Below are positions 60,998-64,000 of a stretch of DNA of 64,000 nucleotides, piece after piece. The stretch's first letter is position 1. Each line of letters opens with the position of its first letter. Source of the DNA: [Pantoea] beijingensis (GTDB lineage: Bacteria > Pseudomonadota > Gammaproteobacteria > Enterobacterales > Enterobacteriaceae); assembly GCF_022647505.1 (NCBI RefSeq), contig NZ_CP071409.1, positions 1,426,001 through 1,490,000 on the forward strand, written 5' to 3'. Both the position numbers and the translations under genes were made by a program. Under the pieces are notes generated by a model that saw only the letters and a list, made by a program, of their open reading frames with translations, had not been told where the DNA came from and did no database searches.

Positions 60998-62257
60998 ATG
61001 CAGACAAAAAAAGTCGTCATTACGGGTCTTGGGGTGATAGCACCCAATGGGACTGGTATTGAAAAATTTTGGAGCAACACTCTTCAAGGGATTTCTGGAA
61101 TCAAATCCTATGAATGGGGAAAACGTTTTGGTTTTAAGAGTGCTTCTATTGGCCAGGTAGATGATTTCTCACCGTTTCTGTATGACATTGCCGAGCGACA
61201 AATTCAGAGTAGTGGCCGTTACCTACAATTTGCTCTGGCTGCGGCCAACATGGCTGTAGCAGATGCGGGTTTGCAGATTAGTGAGATAGAACGCACCCGT
61301 TTTGGCGTGATGGTTGCCAGTGCTATTGCTGATGCTGCCACCATGGAAGAGAACCTGTTGTTGATGACCGACAACGGTACTGAAGATGTTAATCCTTACT
61401 GGGTGGACAGAAAATTCTACGACAATCTGGACTTTGGTATCGCAGCTTCCTCTATAGCCAGAAAGTATGGTGCGCTGGGGCCGGTTTCCAATTTGTCGAC
61501 GGGCTGTACAGCGGGGCTTGATGCCTTGGGATTTGCCTTTGAACAAATCCGCAGTGGTAAAGCTGATGTCATGATCGCCGGTGCGAGCGAAGCGCCACTG
61601 TGTCCGCTGTCCATAGGGGCGTTCGAAGCACTTGGCGCATTATCAACGCGTGATTGTAGCGACAAAACAAAGGCGTCTTGCCCGTTCTCTGCTGAGAGGG
61701 ATGGATTTGTGATCGCCGAAGGATGCGGCATTTTTATCCTCGAAGAATATACACATGCACTGCGGCGTGGGGCAAAAATCTATGCGGAAGTGGCAGGATA
61801 TGCATCGGTCAATAATGCCTATCACATGACCGATCTGCCACCAGATGGTGAGGCACTAGCGAAGTGCATGTATGCCGCGCTTGAAGATGCAAACTGTGAT
61901 CTTAATGCTATCGACCATATTGGCGCACATGGCAGCTCGACAGCCCAAAATGATGCCAATGAAACTGGAGCCATTAAACGTGTCTTTGGTGACCGAGCTT
62001 TTCAGATCCCTGTGAATTCGCTTAAGGCGATGACGGGTCATGCCTTGGCCGCAGCCAATGCTATTGAACTGGTTGCCATGTGTCTGGAAATACAACACCA
62101 GATGGTCTATCCGACGATTAATTACCATCAGATTGATCAAGAGTGTGACCTCGACTATGTGCCTAACGAAGCGAGGGTGGTCTCTATTCGTTCGGCTATC
62201 AAATTAAGCAGTGGATTCTCGGGGATCCACAGTGCTGTTGTCCTGCGGACGGTATAA
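60998..62257 (+). CDS. Type II ketosynthase alpha subunit (AntD-like)
   Basis: The 419-residue FabF-type ketosynthase catalyses chain extension with malonyl-ACP. The active site is complete: C170 in LSTGCTAG, His in GAHGSSTAQND (about 310) and NSLKAMTGHALAAAN (about 347). It forms a heterodimer with the KS-beta encoded 3 bases downstream. The pair plus ACP make a minimal type II polyketide synthase. Confidence 0.92.
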   Translation: MQTKKVVITGLGVIAPNGTGIEKFWSNTLQGISGIKSYEWGKRFGFKSASIGQVDDFSPFLYDIAERQIQSSGRYLQFALAAANMAVADAGLQISEIERTRFGVMVASAIADAATMEENLLLMTDNGTEDVNPYWVDRKFYDNLDFGIAASSIARKYGALGPVSNLSTGCTAGLDALGFAFEQIRSGKADVMIAGASEAPLCPLSIGAFEALGALSTRDCSDKTKASCPFSAERDGFVIAEGCGIFILEEYTHALRRGAKIYAEVAGYASVNNAYHMTDLPPDGEALAKCMYAALEDANCDLNAIDHIGAHGSSTAQNDANETGAIKRVFGDRAFQIPVNSLKAMTGHALAAANAIELVAMCLEIQHQMVYPTINYHQIDQECDLDYVPNEARVVSIRSAIKLSSGFSGIHSAVVLRTV

Positions 62258-62260
62258 ATT

Positions 62261-63373
62261 ATGAATAAACGCGTTGTTATCACAGGAGTCGGTGCGCTGA
62301 GTGCTCTTGGGCATACGATTGATAGCATTTGTGCCAACTCACCTGAACAGAATGGTATTCACCGGCGCGACCCATCGGCATATTTACGCGTCGCTGACTT
62401 TGATGGTGCCGGGGTGATAAATGGTCGTTTGAAACGCAAATTGGATAACTTTACGTTTTATGGTTTGTGTGCGGCGGATATGGCGTTGAAAACAAGTAGG
62501 GTGCTTGATAACGATATTGATTTATCCAGGATAGGGATATTTGTTGGTAACTGCCTGGGGGGTTGGGGATTTGCCGAGCCGAAAATCAAAAGTCTGCATA
62601 CTGAAAGTGTGGAAGCGATGGGGCCATATGTCGCTACCGCTTGGTTCCCTGCTGCCCTGCAAGGACAAATCTCACTGCAATATGGATTAAAAGGATATTC
62701 CAAAACGTTTTCGGCCAGCAATGTCGCAGGCTTACAGGCAATTGGTTATGGCGTTGAAGCTATTCAGCACGGGCGCGCTGATGTCATTCTTTGCGGGGCA
62801 TCAGAAGATCTTTCAAGCTCGTATATACGCGCAATACTGGACCGTAGCATTGAACCGTGTGAAGGGAAAACCTCGGTGTTTGGAGATGAAACACCGACAG
62901 CGTTTAGCGAAGGTGCCGCTTTCTTGGTCTTAGAAGAATATGAAAGTGCCAAAGAAAGAGGTGCAACCATATACTGCGAAGTCAGCGGGTTCGCCGATCA
63001 TTTTTGCGCCGATGGTAAAGATGTCAACTTTGTGCTCAAGAATAATGCATTAAATGCCATCAGCCATCCTGATTCCCCTTATCTATTCTTGACGGATGCT
63101 GCTTTTGAAGCAGAAACCGAAAGTATGAATTGTCTCCACAACGACATCCGGGCACCGCTTTATATCGCTTCTGGCCGTGAGCATTTCGGCAATATGTTTG
63201 CCGTCTCTGGCGTGATGGAAACGGCATGTGCGGCCCAGGATCTCAGTCATGGTGCTACCCATCCCCAGCGCTTTGATGCCTGTGGCGATCTTTCCCTATC
63301 CTTTAATAAAGTGCTGGTTCGTCGAATTAGCAAGCAAGGTAGTGTTTCAACGTTGAGTCTGGCTTCGGTATAA
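62261..63373 (+). CDS. Ketosynthase beta subunit / chain-length factor (AntE-like)
   Basis: The 370-residue protein has the ketosynthase fold but is catalytically altered: the Cys position reads SASNVAG (N154) and the His motifs are lost. It is thus a KS-beta (chain-length factor). Most known chain-length factors have Gln here. It starts 3 bases after the KS-alpha stop, indicating coupled translation and stoichiometric assembly. It sets chain length; the length cannot be read from sequence. Confidence 0.9.
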   Translation: MNKRVVITGVGALSALGHTIDSICANSPEQNGIHRRDPSAYLRVADFDGAGVINGRLKRKLDNFTFYGLCAADMALKTSRVLDNDIDLSRIGIFVGNCLGGWGFAEPKIKSLHTESVEAMGPYVATAWFPAALQGQISLQYGLKGYSKTFSASNVAGLQAIGYGVEAIQHGRADVILCGASEDLSSSYIRAILDRSIEPCEGKTSVFGDETPTAFSEGAAFLVLEEYESAKERGATIYCEVSGFADHFCADGKDVNFVLKNNALNAISHPDSPYLFLTDAAFEAETESMNCLHNDIRAPLYIASGREHFGNMFAVSGVMETACAAQDLSHGATHPQRFDACGDLSLSFNKVLVRRISKQGSVSTLSLASV

Positions 63374-63468
63374 GCCAGTTCAGGTAGTTGTGATCTTTTT
63401 AGCCTTTAAAGCCACATTACGGTTGGCTGCTTAAGATATATCAATGATTAGTAACAGGAGAGTAAATA

Positions 63469-63726
63469 ATGCAAGACCCAATCTTTGTACAACTTAAAGC
63501 ACTCATTTCGGCTTATATCGACGTCGCGGAAGATGAATTGGATATGAATGCTGATCTCGATTTGGTGTATGACATGGACTCGACTGAAATGACCGAGTTT
63601 GCAAAAGAAGTTGAAAATAAATTTGGCATCCCAGCCTTGAAGTCTGAGCGTAGCTCTTGGGAGAGTGGTCAGGCGATTTATGCGTTTATCCTTGCCAGGC
63701 AGGCGGATAACCGCGTTTGCGCCTAG
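63469..63726 (+). CDS. Polyketide acyl carrier protein (AntF-like)
   Basis: The 85-residue acidic four-helix protein has the phosphopantetheine site DMDSTEM (S38) where most ACPs read DSL. It carries the growing polyketide for the KS-alpha/beta pair and is activated by the transferase at 57 kb. A GGAG ribosome site precedes ATG 63469. Confidence 0.9.
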   Translation: MQDPIFVQLKALISAYIDVAEDELDMNADLDLVYDMDSTEMTEFAKEVENKFGIPALKSERSSWESGQAIYAFILARQADNRVCA

Positions 63727-63756
63727 GGCTGATATCATTCTGCATGGAGGCTTTTT

Positions 63757-64000
63757 ATGAAGCTCATTTGGTTGTTTCAGAATGCTGATGATGTCATGAG
63801 TAATAAAACGGCATTTGTGACGCCCAATCGAACCTATACCTATGGTGATATTTGCAAGGCCGTGGCACACACCATTCATAACTTGAGGCATTTGGGCGTG
63901 CGGCGCGGACAGCAAGTGGTGTTGATCCCTGAACATGACGAAAGCGCCGTCGTATTTATGGCTGCTGCCAGTGCGATTGGTATTCAGATTGTCATGCCGT
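63757..64000 (+). CDS. AMP-forming acyl/CoA ligase, N-terminal end (AntG-like, partial)
   Basis: The last 81 codons before the right edge read as the N-terminus of an ANL-superfamily ligase: NKTAFVTPNRTYTYGDI, then LGVRRGQQVVLIPEHDES and MAAASAIGIQIVMP. ATGGAGG lies 8 bases before ATG 63757. In the Photorhabdus ant cluster the corresponding ligase follows the ACP and is needed for production. The gene continues outside the window. Confidence 0.85.
   Translation, partial: MKLIWLFQNADDVMSNKTAFVTPNRTYTYGDICKAVAHTIHNLRHLGVRRGQQVVLIPEHDESAVVFMAAASAIGIQIVMP

Overview
The window is a piece of an Enterobacterales chromosome, most likely from a plant-associated, Hrp type III secretion-bearing genus of the Erwiniaceae/Pectobacteriaceae kind. 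Positions 1-29.4 kb keep the gene order known around E. coli yeiE-lysP-cirA-yeiG-folE-yeiB-galS-mglBAC-sanA-cdd-yohKJ-metG-mrp. The proteins are very close to the E. coli ones, with local insertions: a Fur-boxed iron-chelate ABC transporter before cirA, frmA plus a LysR gene and an MFS gene, maeA, and an IS4-type remnant. No tRNA, rRNA or CRISPR array was seen. The Hrp inference rests on two hrp-box promoters; no secretion apparatus lies in the window.

From 29.4 kb onward the content is accessory. 29.7-39.0 kb is a catabolic/uptake locus: MmgE/PrpD facing an ornithine cyclodeaminase-like enzyme, an Fbp-type ABC transporter, a flavoprotein dehydrogenase and a TauD-type dioxygenase. 39.3-40.6 kb is an MFS exporter whose 3' end and terminator recur 2 kb later. 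Between the two copies sits a polymorphic toxin and its immunity gene. The toxin has a hrp-box promoter, a type III-like N-terminus and a C-terminal RNase A-like domain with its catalytic residues kept, but an in-frame amber codon separates the two parts. 42.6-48.0 kb is a six-gene sulfonate-type operon (substrate-binding protein, APS-reductase-like flavoprotein, ferredoxin, two permeases, ATPase), followed by a 127-bp ERIC element. 48.5-51.6 kb is a 1030-residue orphan protein behind a second, better hrp box. It is probably a type III effector with a central segment resembling fold-type I PLP enzymes.

A decayed IS3-like element (52-53 kb) and an IS200/IS605-type element (53.1-53.8 kb) separate this from the most striking region, 54.1-64.0 kb. 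That region is more A+T-rich and holds a luxR/luxI pair plus a type II aromatic polyketide cluster running off the right edge. In order it encodes an ActIII-like ketoreductase, an Sfp-type phosphopantetheinyl transferase, a PF04199-type cyclase/hydrolase, a HemW-like radical SAM protein, an SRPBCC cyclase, an EVE-domain protein, KS-alpha, KS-beta, ACP and the start of an AMP-forming ligase. The set resembles the Photorhabdus anthraquinone (ant) cluster but adds the radical SAM and EVE proteins. Two related 16-bp CT-N12-AG lux boxes lie in the luxI/operon divergent region, so synthesis is probably under quorum control.
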